From NCBI RefSeq assembly GCF_026810505.1, contig NZ_CP101750.1, forward strand, positions 2,447,448 through 2,511,447: DNA of 64,000 nucleotides, read 5' to 3'. The stretch's first letter is position 1. The number at the start of each line of letters is the position of its first letter. A program made the translations under genes and the position numbers. The notes under the pieces were generated by a model. The model saw nothing but the letters and a program-made list of their open reading frames with translations. It was not told the DNA's origin and made no database searches. Source of the DNA: Streptomyces sp. Je 1-369. Lineage in GTDB: Bacteria > Actinomycetota > Actinomycetes > Streptomycetales > Streptomycetaceae. Shown here piece after piece: positions 11,730 to 20,044 of the stretch.

Positions 11730-12676
11730 TCCAGGACGTTGCGCACCGTGGTGTCGATGATCTGGCCGACGGCGTCCACCGTGTAGTACGCCTGGTGGGA
11801 GGTGACCACGACGTTGGGGAAGGTGACGAGGCGGGCCAGGGTGTCGTCGGCGACGACCTCCAGGGACTTGTCGAGGAAGAAGAGGCCCGCCTCCGCCTCG
11901 TACACGTCCAGGCCCACCCCGGTGAAGCGTCCCGCGCGCAGCTCGCAGACCAGGGCCTCGGTGTCGATCAGGCCGCCGCGGCTGGAGTTCACCAGGATCG
12001 CGTCGTCCTTCATCGTCCGCAGCGCCTCGGCGCCGATGAGGTGCTGCGTGGACGGGAGCAGCGGTACGTGGAGGCTGACGAGGTCGGCCTCGGCGAGGAG
12101 TTCGGCCTTGTCCACGTACTTCATGCCGAGTTCGACGCAGGCGGGGTTCTCGGCGACGTCCCAGCCGAGCAGGCGCATGCCGAAGCCGTGCGCGATGCGG
12201 GTGAACGCCTCGCCGATCTTGCCGGTGCCGAGCACGCCGACCGTGCGGCCCCGCAGGTCGCGGCCCATCAGGCCGTCGAGGCGGAAGTCGAAGTCGCGGG
12301 TGCGGTTGCTGGCGCGGACGATGCGGCGGTTGACGGCCATCGCGAGGGTCCAGGCGAACTCGGCCACGGAGTAGGGCGAGTAGTACGAGACGCGGGCGAC
12401 GGTCAGGCCGAGGCGCTCGGCGACCAGCAGGTCGATGTTGTTGAACCCGGTGGACCGCTGCGCGATCATCTGCGTCCCCCCTGCGGCGAGGGTCTGCAGG
12501 ACGCGGTTGTTGAGCGTGGCGTTGACGCTGGAGGAGACGATCTCGTAGCCCGCGGCGATGGGGGCGGTGTCCTCGTTGAGGAAGACGTCGACACAGCGGA
12601 CGTCGTGGTGTCCCTGGAAGGCCTTCTCGATCAGCGGCTTCTCGTCGGACTGCACGCCGAACGCGAGGATCTCCAT
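11672..12676 (-). CDS. D-2-hydroxyacid dehydrogenase (D-lactate dehydrogenase type)
   Basis: NAD-dependent reductase of 2-keto acids, 334 residues. Visible are the nucleotide-binding GVLGTGKIGEAF, catalytic Arg in NSSRGGLIDTEAL, Glu in DVYEAEAGLFF and His in TSHQAYYT; the RSTGFNNIDL and YSPYSVAEFAW motifs and overall length match fermentative D-LDH (LdhA) best. ATG 12676 follows TAGACT (12684-12689 on the minus strand) by 7 nt, supporting a leaderless start. The 3' end overlaps trpEG by 58 bp tail to tail. The true substrate cannot be read from sequence. Confidence 0.88.
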   Translation of the reverse strand: MEILAFGVQSDEKPLIEKAFQGHHDVRCVDVFLNEDTAPIAAGYEIVSSSVNATLNNRVLQTLAAGGTQMIAQRSTGFNNIDLLVAERLGLTVARVSYYSPYSVAEFAWTLAMAVNRRIVRASNRTRDFDFRLDGLMGRDLRGRTVGVLGTGKIGEAFTRIAHGFGMRLLGWDVAENPACVELGMKYVDKAELLAEADLVSLHVPLLPSTQHLIGAEALRTMKDDAILVNSSRGGLIDTEALVCELRAGRFTGVGLDVYEAEAGLFFLDKSLEVVADDTLARLVTFPNVVVTSHQAYYTVDAVGQIIDTTVRNVLDYLAGRRSDNVLVPAPDKS

Positions 12677-12697
12677 GGCCGCCAGTCTAGGGAGCAC

Positions 12698-12736
12698 CTC
12701 CCAGGACGGCACCCGGAGCGGGCGCCGTCCCAGGAG
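12698..12736 (-). terminator. Terminator after pfkA
   Basis: Thirteen-bp inverted repeat (12698-12710 with 12724-12736). Two G-U pairs are allowed only in the minus-strand RNA, so it should work for leftward transcripts, that is pfkA. Confidence 0.65.
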
Positions 12737-12760
12737 GGCCCGGATCGGCCGGGTTCCGGA

Positions 12761-13798
12761 TCAGCCGAAGAACACCCCGACCTCTTCGTACAGCGCCGGG
12801 TCCACCGTCTTCAGGCGGGCCGTGGCCTCGGCGATGGGCACCCGCACGACGTCCGTGCCGCGCAGCGCGACCATCTTCCCGAAGTCGCCGTCCCGCACGG
12901 CCTCGATCGCGTGCAGCCCGAACCGCGTGGCGAGCCAGCGGTCGAAGGCGCTCGGGGTGCCGCCGCGCTGCACGTGCCCCAGGACGGTGGTGCGCGCCTC
13001 CTTGCCGGTGCGCCCCTCGATCTCCTTGGCCAGCCACTCGCCGACCCCGGAGAGCCTGACGTGCCCGAAGGAGTCCTGCGTGCCGTCCTTGAGGACCATC
13101 TCGCCGTCCTTGGGCATCGCCCCTTCGGCGACGACGACGATGGGGGCGTACGACGCCTTGAAACGCGAGGTCACCCAGGCGCAGACCTGGTCGACGTCGA
13201 AGCGCTGCTCCGGGATGAGGATGACGTTCGCGCCGCCCGCGAGCCCCGAGTGCAGGGCGATCCAGCCCGCGTGGCGGCCCATGACCTCCACGACGAGGAC
13301 GCGCATGTGCGATTCGGCGGTGGTGTGCAGACGGTCGATCGCCTCGGTGGCGATGCCGACGGCGGTGTCGAAGCCGAAGGTGTAGTCGGTGGCGGAGAGG
13401 TCGTTGTCGATGGTCTTGGGGACCCCGACGACCGGGACGCCGTACTCGTCGGTGAGCCGCGCGGCGACGCCGAGGGTGTCCTCGCCGCCGATCGCGATGA
13501 GGGAGTCCACCTCGTACTTGGCGAGGTTCTCCTTGATGCGGCGCACCCCGTTCTCCGCCTTGAACGGGTTGGTGCGCGACGAGCCGAGGATGGTGCCGCC
13601 GCGCGGCAGGATGCCGCGGACCGCGGGGATGTCGAGCGGGACGGTGTCGCCTTCCAGCGGACCGCGCCAGCCGTCCCGGAAGCCGATGAAGTCGTAGTCG
13701 TACTCCTGCACGCCCTTGCGGACGACGCCGCGGATCACTGCGTTGAGCCCGGGGCAGTCGCCACCACCGGTCAGTACGCCGATTTTCTTGGCCCCCAT
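12761..13798 (-). CDS. pfkA: 6-Phosphofructokinase, PfkA superfamily
   Basis: Phosphorylates fructose 6-phosphate in glycolysis. The 345-residue protein has GVLTGGGDCPGLNAVIRG, GGEDTLG, PKTIDNDL (catalytic Asp131) and MGRHAGWIA. At the two positions that separate donors it carries Asp107 (E. coli Gly104) and Lys128 (E. coli Gly124), the pair found in pyrophosphate-dependent actinomycete enzymes such as that of Amycolatopsis methanolica; see findings. The ATG is preceded by GAAGGGGA. A 10-bp inverted repeat flanks the promoter region. Confidence 0.93.
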   Translation of the reverse strand: MGAKKIGVLTGGGDCPGLNAVIRGVVRKGVQEYDYDFIGFRDGWRGPLEGDTVPLDIPAVRGILPRGGTILGSSRTNPFKAENGVRRIKENLAKYEVDSLIAIGGEDTLGVAARLTDEYGVPVVGVPKTIDNDLSATDYTFGFDTAVGIATEAIDRLHTTAESHMRVLVVEVMGRHAGWIALHSGLAGGANVILIPEQRFDVDQVCAWVTSRFKASYAPIVVVAEGAMPKDGEMVLKDGTQDSFGHVRLSGVGEWLAKEIEGRTGKEARTTVLGHVQRGGTPSAFDRWLATRFGLHAIEAVRDGDFGKMVALRGTDVVRVPIAEATARLKTVDPALYEEVGVFFG

Positions 13799-13817
13799 AG
13801 GAGCAGTCCCTTCGCCT

Positions 13818-13861
13818 CAGTGACCTGATGCGAGTCACGCTAATGGTGATCCAGGTCACTG
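13818..13861. repeat. Inverted repeat in the pfkA upstream region
   Basis: CAGTGACCTG (13818-13827) and its exact reverse complement CAGGTCACTG (13852-13861) are separated by 24 bp, beginning 20 bp upstream of the pfkA start. The spacer holds a TTAGCGT sequence on the pfkA strand that could be a -10 box. Possible paired operator; no regulator is assigned. Confidence 0.5.
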
Positions 13862-13932
13862 CGGCACGGTGCGGACGGTCAATTCCCTTGCCATGCTGGG
13901 GAGTTGATCATGCACGTTCACCCGTACGAGGG

Positions 13933-14661
13933 TCAGGCGCTGTCGATGCCTCGCTCTATCGCGTACCGCACGAGCTCGACCCTGTTGTGCAGCTGGAGCT
14001 TGCCCAGGGTGTTCTGTACGTGGTTCTGCACGGTGCGGTGCGAGATGACCAGGCGCTCGGCGATCTGCTTGTAGCTGAGGCCCTTGGCGACCAGGCGCAG
14101 GACCTCCGTCTCGCGGTCGGTGAGCCGCGGGGCCTTCGGGTCCTCCGGGGTGCCGGCCACGGGCTCGGTGGCCAGGCGGCGGTACTCGCCGAGGACCAGG
14201 CCCGCGAGGCCCGGCGTGAAGACCGCGTCGCCGACCGCCGTACGGCGCACCGCGTCGATCAGCTCCTCGGTGGACGCCGACTTCAGCAGGTAGCCGGTGG
14301 CGCCGGACTTGACCGCCTCCAGGACGTCGGCGTGCTCGCCGCTCGCCGAGAGGACCAGGACGCGCAGCGCCGGGTTGGCGGCGACGAGCTCCTTGCAGAC
14401 CTGCACGCCCGGCTTGAGCGGGAGGTTCAGGTCGAGGACCAGGACGTCGGGGGCGGCGGCCTGCGCGCGGCGCACCGCCTGCTCGCCGTCGCCCGCCGTC
14501 GCGACCACGTCGAGACCGGCTTCCGCCAGGTCACGGGCCACGGCGTCGCGCCACATGGGGTGGTCGTCGACGACCATGACCTTGATCGGGTCCGCCACCC
14601 GCCCGGCCCCGCCGGGACCCGTGGCCCCGGTGGCCGGTTCCTGTCGCTGCTGCTCGCTCAT
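13933..14661 (-). CDS. macR: Response regulator, NarL/LuxR type (MacR position)
   Basis: DNA-binding output of a two-component system, 242 residues. The receiver domain covers about residues 25-145 with phosphoacceptor Asp77 in LVLDLNLPL and DD at 32-33; a LuxR helix-turn-helix (LTDRETEVLRLVAKGLSYKQ and following) lies near residues 178-235. ATG 14661 overlaps the kinase stop (ATGA), so the pair is translationally coupled. The symbol rests on architecture and on its place between pfkA and an acyltransferase, as remembered for the S. coelicolor MacRS pair, which controls membrane-protein genes of development. Confidence 0.85.
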   Translation of the reverse strand: MSEQQRQEPATGATGPGGAGRVADPIKVMVVDDHPMWRDAVARDLAEAGLDVVATAGDGEQAVRRAQAAAPDVLVLDLNLPLKPGVQVCKELVAANPALRVLVLSASGEHADVLEAVKSGATGYLLKSASTEELIDAVRRTAVGDAVFTPGLAGLVLGEYRRLATEPVAGTPEDPKAPRLTDRETEVLRLVAKGLSYKQIAERLVISHRTVQNHVQNTLGKLQLHNRVELVRYAIERGIDSA

Positions 14662-15899
14662 CTCGCCTTTCCCGCCTTCCCCCGTGTGTCCCGCGCCTGT
14701 ACGCGCGGCACTCTCAGTTCCACTTCCGTGCCCTGGCCCGGCACCGAGATCAGCTCGGCCGTTCCCCCGATGTCCCGCAGCCGCCCGCGAATGGACAGGG
14801 CCACCCCGAGGCGCCCCTCCCCCTCCGCCTCCACGAGCCGCCCCTCCGGAATCCCCGGACCGTCGTCCCTGACGGTGACGATCACCTCGCCCGGCTCTTC
14901 CTCGACCAGGATCCACGCGCGGGCCTGCGCACCGGCGTGCCTGCGGACATTGTCCAGGGCCGCACCGACGGCGGCCGCCAGCTCCCTCGCCGCCCCCGGC
15001 ACGAGGAGCACCGGCGCCCCGGGCTCGGACAGCGTGACCTTCGACCCCGCGTGCGAGGCGAGGAGTGGGCGCAGATCGCAGGGTGCCGCGTCGTCCGGCT
15101 CGTCGTCCGGCACCTCGACGGCGCGGACGACGGCGCCCTGCGCGATGTCCTCCGACGCGTGCGAGGCGGGCACCATGCCACCGGCGACCAGGGTGCGCAG
15201 GGCGACCTCCTGCTCGCCCGCGAGGCGGCCGAGCTCCGCGGCCTCGCCGCCGATGGCGGTGCCGCGCCGCTGCACCATGGCGAGGACCTGGAGGACGCTG
15301 TCGTGGATGTCGCGGGCGAGCCGCTCGCGTTCGCGGGTCGCGGCCTCTATCTCCAGGGCGCGGGCCAGGGTGCGCTCGGAGGCGCGGGCCAGCTCCACGA
15401 CGTAGCCGATGGCGATGGAGGCGATGCAGACCAGCAGGACGTTGTGCAGGGTGTCGCGGCTGAACGCGCCGCGCTGCACCACGTTGGCGACGCCCACCAG
15501 GAGGGACGCCGATGCCGCCCAGCGCCAGCCGCCCTTGATGGCGAACGCGAGCACGGAGCCCGCGGTCCATATGGAGGGCAGCGTCGGGGAGCCGTCGACG
15601 ATGCGCTGCTGCGAGTCGGCGAGCGGGGTGAGGAGGATGCCGACGATCGCGACGGTCAGGTCCGCGAAGAGGAACCGCCGGGTGCAGCTCGCCGCGTTCG
15701 CGACGCGGGGCAGGGTCGCCAGGGTCCAGGGGGCGAGCACCGCGTAGTAGGCGACGGCCAGCCAGGGGCGGTCGAGCTTCTCGTGCGCCGCCACGAAGAG
15801 CCCGATCGCGTACAGCATCGTCAGGACGCGGTAGGCGGTGAGCGCGCGCCACAGCGGCTGCTCGACCGACATCCTCATGACTTTCTCGCGCTTGGCCAT
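14658..15899 (-). CDS. macS: Sensor histidine kinase, NarX/DegS type (MacS position)
   Basis: Membrane sensor kinase of 413 residues. Several hydrophobic segments fill the first 170 residues (about five passes), then a HisKA_3 dimerisation domain with His199 in RLARDIHDSVLQVL and a C-terminal ATPase domain (NVRRHAGAQ, VRDDGPGIPEG, GRLGVALSIRGR). ATG 15899 was chosen; the open frame extends 9 codons further upstream without a ribosome site. It sits 43 bp behind plsC, so the three genes may share a transcript. Confidence 0.85.
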   Translation of the reverse strand: MAKREKVMRMSVEQPLWRALTAYRVLTMLYAIGLFVAAHEKLDRPWLAVAYYAVLAPWTLATLPRVANAASCTRRFLFADLTVAIVGILLTPLADSQQRIVDGSPTLPSIWTAGSVLAFAIKGGWRWAASASLLVGVANVVQRGAFSRDTLHNVLLVCIASIAIGYVVELARASERTLARALEIEAATRERERLARDIHDSVLQVLAMVQRRGTAIGGEAAELGRLAGEQEVALRTLVAGGMVPASHASEDIAQGAVVRAVEVPDDEPDDAAPCDLRPLLASHAGSKVTLSEPGAPVLLVPGAARELAAAVGAALDNVRRHAGAQARAWILVEEEPGEVIVTVRDDGPGIPEGRLVEAEGEGRLGVALSIRGRLRDIGGTAELISVPGQGTEVELRVPRVQARDTRGKAGKAR

Positions 15900-15942
15900 G
15901 TCCCCCACCGCCGCCCGTGTGCCCACCCCTGAACGGACGCGG

Positions 15943-16680
15943 CTAGGAGCCGGCCCGTTCCTTGTCGCCCTTGTCCGCCGTCTTGGCGGCCTTCGCCGCC
16001 TCGGTGATCTGGCGCTTCGCGGCCGTCGCGTAGATGTCGACGTACTCCTGGCCGGAGAGCTTCATGATCTCGTACATGACCTCGTCGGTCAGCGCGCGCA
16101 GCACGAAGCGGTCCTGCTCCATGCCCTGGTAGCGCGTGAAGTCGAGGGGCTTGCCGATGCGGATGCCGGGACGCATCAGCTTGGGCATGACCTTGCCGGG
16201 CGGCTGGATCTTCTCGGTGTCGATCATCGCGACGGGGAGCACGGGCGCGCCGGTGGCGAGCGCCACGCGCGCGAGGCCGCCGGGCTTGCCCCGATAGAGG
16301 CGCCCGTCGGGCGACCGCGTGCCCTCGGGGTAGATGCCGAAGAGCTCGCCGCGCTCCAGGACCTCGATGCCGCTCTTGATGGCCGCCTCGCCCGCGCCGC
16401 GGCCGCCGGAGCGGTCCACGGGCAGCTGGCCCACGCCCTTGAAGAAGGCCGCGGTGAGCTTGCCCTTCACGCCGGGCGAGGTGAAGTACTCCGCCTTGGC
16501 GATGAAGGTGACCTTGCGGTCGAGGACCGCGGGAAGGAAGAAGGAGTCCGAGAACGAGAGGTGGTTGCTCGCGAGAATCGCTGGGCCCTCGGCGGGGACG
16601 TTCTCAAGGCCCTCCACCCAGGGCCTGAAGCCGAGCTTCAGCGGCCCTCCGATGGCAACCTTCATTGCGCCGTAGATCAA
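15943..16680 (-). CDS. 1-Acyl-glycerol-3-phosphate acyltransferase (PlsC family)
   Basis: Membrane-associated acyltransferase of phospholipid synthesis. The HX4D catalytic motif is NHLSFSD (His40, Asp45) and the phosphate-binding motif is EGTRSPDG. The best start is TTG 16680: AGGAGG sits 8 nt upstream, whereas the next in-frame ATG (16665) is too far from any ribosome site. This gives 245 residues. The C terminus is a Lys/Ala-rich helix. It is divergent from the esterase gene. Confidence 0.88.
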   Translation of the reverse strand: MIYGAMKVAIGGPLKLGFRPWVEGLENVPAEGPAILASNHLSFSDSFFLPAVLDRKVTFIAKAEYFTSPGVKGKLTAAFFKGVGQLPVDRSGGRGAGEAAIKSGIEVLERGELFGIYPEGTRSPDGRLYRGKPGGLARVALATGAPVLPVAMIDTEKIQPPGKVMPKLMRPGIRIGKPLDFTRYQGMEQDRFVLRALTDEVMYEIMKLSGQEYVDIYATAAKRQITEAAKAAKTADKGDKERAGS

Positions 16681-16809
16681 ACCGAGTGCCTCCTGTGTCT
16701 GTGGATCAGACCTTAACCCGGGGTACGGCCAATGGGCCCGACGACCCTGGTCGGTGTCAGTCCGGTCGCGTACGGTGAAGTACTCCCACCTCTCACGAAG
16801 GAGACCGAA

Positions 16810-17589
16810 GTGCCGGTCCTCCCCGGAGCCGAGCCGTACCGCCGCGAAGGCGGCGAGGTCGGCGTCCTCCTCTGCCACGGCTTCACCGGATCCCCGCAGT
16901 CGCTGCGCCCCTGGGCCGAGTACCTCGCGGAGCGCGGCCTCACCGTCTCGCTGCCGCTGCTGCCCGGCCACGGCACACGCTGGGAGGACATGCAGGTCAC
17001 GGGCTGGCAGGACTGGTACGCGGAGGTGGACCGCGAGCTGCGGTCGCTCCTCGAGCGGTGCGAGCGGGTCTTCGTCTTCGGGCTCTCGATGGGCGGGGCG
17101 CTCGCGCTGCGCCTGGCGGCGAAGCACGGGGACGCGGTCGCCGGTCTCGTCCTGGTCAACCCGGGGAACAAGGTGCACGGCCTCGCGGCGCACGCGCTGC
17201 CCGTCGCCCGGCACCTCGTGCCGAGCACGAAGGGCATCGTCAGCGACATCGCGAAGCCCGGCTCGGAAGAGGTCGGGTACCACCGGATCCCGCTGCACGC
17301 CGCGCACTCCCTGCGCCGCTTCTTCCGCGTGGTCGACGCCGAACTGCCGCAGGTGACCCAGCCGCTGGTGGTGCTGCACAGCCCGCGCGACCACGTGGTG
17401 CCGCCCGCCGACTCGGCCCGGATCCTCAGCCGCGTCTCCTCCACGGACGTCGCGGAGATCCTGCTGGAACAGAGCTACCACGTCGCGACGTTGGACCACG
17501 ATGCGGACCGGATCTTCGAGGAGAGTTACGCGTTCATCGCCCGGCTCGCCCCCAGCGTCGGTAAGGAAGGGACGGCCACCGGTGGCTGA
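16810..17589 (+). CDS. Alpha/beta hydrolase, carboxylesterase Est30 / monoacylglycerol lipase type
   Basis: Serine esterase of 259 residues. Oxyanion motif LLCHGFTGSPQ, nucleophile Ser93 in GLSMGG, acid Asp194 in SPRDHVVP and His224 in SYHVATLDHD form a complete triad; the sequence between strands 6 and 7 can form a lid. The pattern resembles Geobacillus Est30. GTG 16810 has AAGGAGA upstream, so the longer open frame from 16732 is not used. The last 8 bp overlap the next gene. Next to plsC it may serve lipid turnover, which is inference. Confidence 0.85.
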   Translation: MPVLPGAEPYRREGGEVGVLLCHGFTGSPQSLRPWAEYLAERGLTVSLPLLPGHGTRWEDMQVTGWQDWYAEVDRELRSLLERCERVFVFGLSMGGALALRLAAKHGDAVAGLVLVNPGNKVHGLAAHALPVARHLVPSTKGIVSDIAKPGSEEVGYHRIPLHAAHSLRRFFRVVDAELPQVTQPLVVLHSPRDHVVPPADSARILSRVSSTDVAEILLEQSYHVATLDHDADRIFEESYAFIARLAPSVGKEGTATGG

Positions 17590-18253
17590 GCACGAGGCGG
17601 ACCGCGAGGACAGCCGCGAGCCCGAGAAGAGCAAGGTGCCCGCGGACGGCACCCCCGTGGACGGGACACCCGCGGACGGCGTGCCCCTGGACGAGGACGC
17701 CGCCTGGCGGGCAATCGTCGCGGGGTACGGCGAGGAGCCCGCGGATCCGCCGGGCGCCAAGCCGTTCAAGTCCATCGAGGACCTGGCGCTCCTGGAGACG
17801 GAGACGAACGGCCCGGCGGGCGACCCGGACGTGACGACGGACGGCAAGTCCGGCATCGACAAGTCGAGACCGGGCAAGAGCGGCCCCGACAAGCCGCTCG
17901 GCAGCTCCGTCTCCTTCGCGCCCGGCGTCGGCTCCGGCACCGGCGGCCCGCGCGACTACAGCACGCCGGAGCCCTCCGAGAAGGACTTCGACGCGGACGA
18001 CGAGGGCCACTTCGTGCCGCCCGAGCCGCCGCCGCTGCCCGACGCCGACGTGACGGCCAAGTTCGCCTGGCTCGCCGTGCTCGGCGGCCCGCTGCTCGTC
18101 CTGCTTGCCGTGCTGTTCGGCTGGCAGATGACGTGGTGGCTGACCACGCTCGGCATCGGCGGCTTCCTGGGCGGATTCGCCACGCTGGTGATGCGGATGA
18201 ACAGCGGGGACGACGAGGAGGACGACGACCCGGGACGCGGCGCGGTCGTCTGA
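17582..18253 (+). CDS. Conserved two-pass membrane protein, function unknown
   Basis: Protein of 223 residues. The first 155 are hydrophilic and of low complexity (Pro/Asp/Gly/Lys), beginning with a highly charged EADREDSREPEKSK stretch; two membrane segments follow at about 160-182 and 184-203; the end is a short acidic tail (DDEEDDD). GTG 17582 overlaps the esterase stop by 8 nt, implying coupled translation. No enzymatic motif is seen. A terminator follows at 18279. Confidence 0.75.
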   Translation: MAEHEADREDSREPEKSKVPADGTPVDGTPADGVPLDEDAAWRAIVAGYGEEPADPPGAKPFKSIEDLALLETETNGPAGDPDVTTDGKSGIDKSRPGKSGPDKPLGSSVSFAPGVGSGTGGPRDYSTPEPSEKDFDADDEGHFVPPEPPPLPDADVTAKFAWLAVLGGPLLVLLAVLFGWQMTWWLTTLGIGGFLGGFATLVMRMNSGDDEEDDDPGRGAVV

Positions 18254-18278
18254 GCCCTCACCTCACCCACAGCCTTCG

Positions 18279-18309
18279 GGGCCCGTCCGGAACCTCTCCG
18301 GGCGGGCCC
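18279..18309 (+). terminator. Terminator after the membrane-protein gene
   Basis: Twelve-bp stem with one G-U pair (18279-18290 with 18298-18309) around a 7-nt loop, 25 bp after the stop and before the ECF sigma gene. Confidence 0.65.
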
Positions 18310-18422
18310 TCACGCATGTCGCGCACCCCGGTGGAACCCGATCGGCCCGAGCGGCGAAGGAGAGGTGAACCACCGAACGAGCCCAAGCCTTCACGGCGTT
18401 CAGACGAACGAAAGGAGCCCCG

Positions 18423-19049
18423 ATGACCGTCGACCCCGGCGGCCCCCTTCGCACGGGGCAGCGCCCCTGCGAGAAGAGCGACGCCTGGTCCATCGAGCGG
18501 TCCCGGGATGAGCCCGAGCAGTTCGCCGCCCTCTTCGACCGGCATGCCGACGCCGTGTACCGGTACGCGGCCCGCCGGCTCGGCCCCGAGGCGGCGGAAG
18601 ACCTGATGTCCGACACCTTCACCACCGCCTTCAAGGAGCGCCACCGCTACGACCTGGCGCGGGCCGACGCCCGCCCCTGGCTGTTCGGCATCGCGACCAA
18701 CCTCGTCGGCCGGCACCGCAGGGCCGAGGCCCGCCGCTTCAAGGCGCTGGCCAGGGTGCCCGCGCCGGTGCCGCACGACGAGCCGGTCGCCGACCTCGCG
18801 GTCGCCCGCGCGGGCGCCGAGGGGCTCCGCGGCGACCTGGCCGCGGCCCTGGCCGGGCTCTCGGCCAGGCACCGCGACGTGGTGCTGCTCGTGGCGTGGG
18901 CCGACCTCAACTACGAAGAGGCGGCGCAGGCGTTGGGTGTGCCCGTCGGCACCGTCAGATCGAGGCTGCACCGGGCCCGCAGCACATTGCGCGAAGCACT
19001 GGGCGGATCCGATCCGACAGCTTTCCAGGAGGCACACGCCCATGAATGA
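18423..19049 (+). CDS. ECF-type RNA polymerase sigma factor
   Basis: Sigma70-family alternative sigma factor of 208 residues. Region 2 runs from FAALFDRHADAVYRYAARRL to ARPWLFGIATNLVGRHRR, and region 4 from LSARHRDVVLLVAWADLNYEE to VGTVRSRLHRARSTLRE with the helix-turn-helix. No extra C-terminal regulatory domain is present. AAAGGAG precedes ATG. Its stop overlaps the downstream gene by 8 nt; that partner, not a ZAS-type anti-sigma factor, is its only neighbour. Confidence 0.92.
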   Translation: MTVDPGGPLRTGQRPCEKSDAWSIERSRDEPEQFAALFDRHADAVYRYAARRLGPEAAEDLMSDTFTTAFKERHRYDLARADARPWLFGIATNLVGRHRRAEARRFKALARVPAPVPHDEPVADLAVARAGAEGLRGDLAAALAGLSARHRDVVLLVAWADLNYEEAAQALGVPVGTVRSRLHRARSTLREALGGSDPTAFQEAHAHE

Positions 19050-20040
19050 GCTCGATGAACTGCGCGACTGGGACGCGGGGGCTCCCCCGCTGGACGACGA
19101 CACCCGCCACCGCGCGCGGGTGCGCCTGTTCGCCGCGATGAACGACGAACCGGCCGCGCCGGTACGCCCCCTCCGGCGCCGCCCCGTGCTGCGCGTCGCC
19201 GTCGCCGGGACCGTCGCGGCCGCCGTCGCGGGCACCGTGCTGGTCGCGGTGAACACCGGAGGCGACGACGAGGTCCGCGCCAAGCCGCCCGGCGACAGCG
19301 CGCCGTCGATGCGCAACGTCAGCGCCCGGGCCGTGCTCAACGGCGCCGCCGCCTACGAGCGCAAGCACGAGAGGACCGTCGCCCCGCGCGACGACCAGTA
19401 CATCTACACGAAGGAGATCATCGAGGAGACCGAGAAGGACACGGGCCGGGTCGAGCGGCATGTCGACGAGAACTGGCGTTCCGTGGACGGCTCCAGGCGC
19501 TCCTGGGTGATGGAGATCGGCAAGGGCTGGTGGTCGGAGCCGCTCAAGGAGAACGAGGGGATGTGGCCTCCGCAGGACTGGGGCACCTTGAGGAAGCTGC
19601 CGACCGACCCGGAGAAGCTGATCCTGTCGCTGCTGCACAAGTCGGGGCCGAACGACAGGAACGACTCCCTGGACGAGGTCACCGACCAGGAGTGGACGGA
19701 CATCCACTTCAGCCTCGCCGGTCTCCTGAAGCTGGTCCCGGTGATGCCGAAGGGCCTGCGCCCGGCCGCGTACGAGGCGCTGGGCATGGTGCCCGGGGTG
19801 AAGGCGGTCCCCAACCAGCAGGACGCCAAGGGCCGCACGGGGGTGGCCATCACCTACGACGACCCGACGCAGCAGGGCCCGTCGTTCGGCGGTCACTTCA
19901 TCTTCGACCCGAAGACGTACGCGTTCCTGGGCTTTCGTGACACGCGCACCACGGGTGACGACACGGACCCGAAGACGTACACCCAGCTCTCGTACCTCGA
20001 CAGCTGGGCGATCACCGACAAGGTGAAGCAGCGCCCTTAG
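19042..20040 (+). CDS. CU044_5270-type membrane-anchored partner of ECF sigma factor
   Basis: Protein of 332 residues: about 48 cytoplasmic residues rich in Asp/Arg, one membrane segment (VAVAGTVAAAVAGTVLVAV), then a large outer domain with no catalytic motif. The layout and its overlap with the sigma gene match the CU044_5270 family that accompanies one ECF group in actinobacteria; a role as sensor or anti-sigma factor is inferred from context. The cytoplasmic part lacks the HXXXCXXC zinc motif of ZAS anti-sigma factors. GGAGG precedes ATG 19042. Confidence 0.8.
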   Translation: MNELDELRDWDAGAPPLDDDTRHRARVRLFAAMNDEPAAPVRPLRRRPVLRVAVAGTVAAAVAGTVLVAVNTGGDDEVRAKPPGDSAPSMRNVSARAVLNGAAAYERKHERTVAPRDDQYIYTKEIIEETEKDTGRVERHVDENWRSVDGSRRSWVMEIGKGWWSEPLKENEGMWPPQDWGTLRKLPTDPEKLILSLLHKSGPNDRNDSLDEVTDQEWTDIHFSLAGLLKLVPVMPKGLRPAAYEALGMVPGVKAVPNQQDAKGRTGVAITYDDPTQQGPSFGGHFIFDPKTYAFLGFRDTRTTGDDTDPKTYTQLSYLDSWAITDKVKQRP

Positions 20041-20044
20041 TGGC

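Noticed and set aside
15943..16665. ATG 16665 as the acyltransferase start
   Set aside because: The AGGAGG ribosome site is 23 nt away from it but 8 nt from TTG 16680, which keeps the family-like N terminus.
16732..16809. Longer esterase start at 16732
   Set aside because: A good ribosome site points to GTG 16810, and the extra residues are unlike the family.
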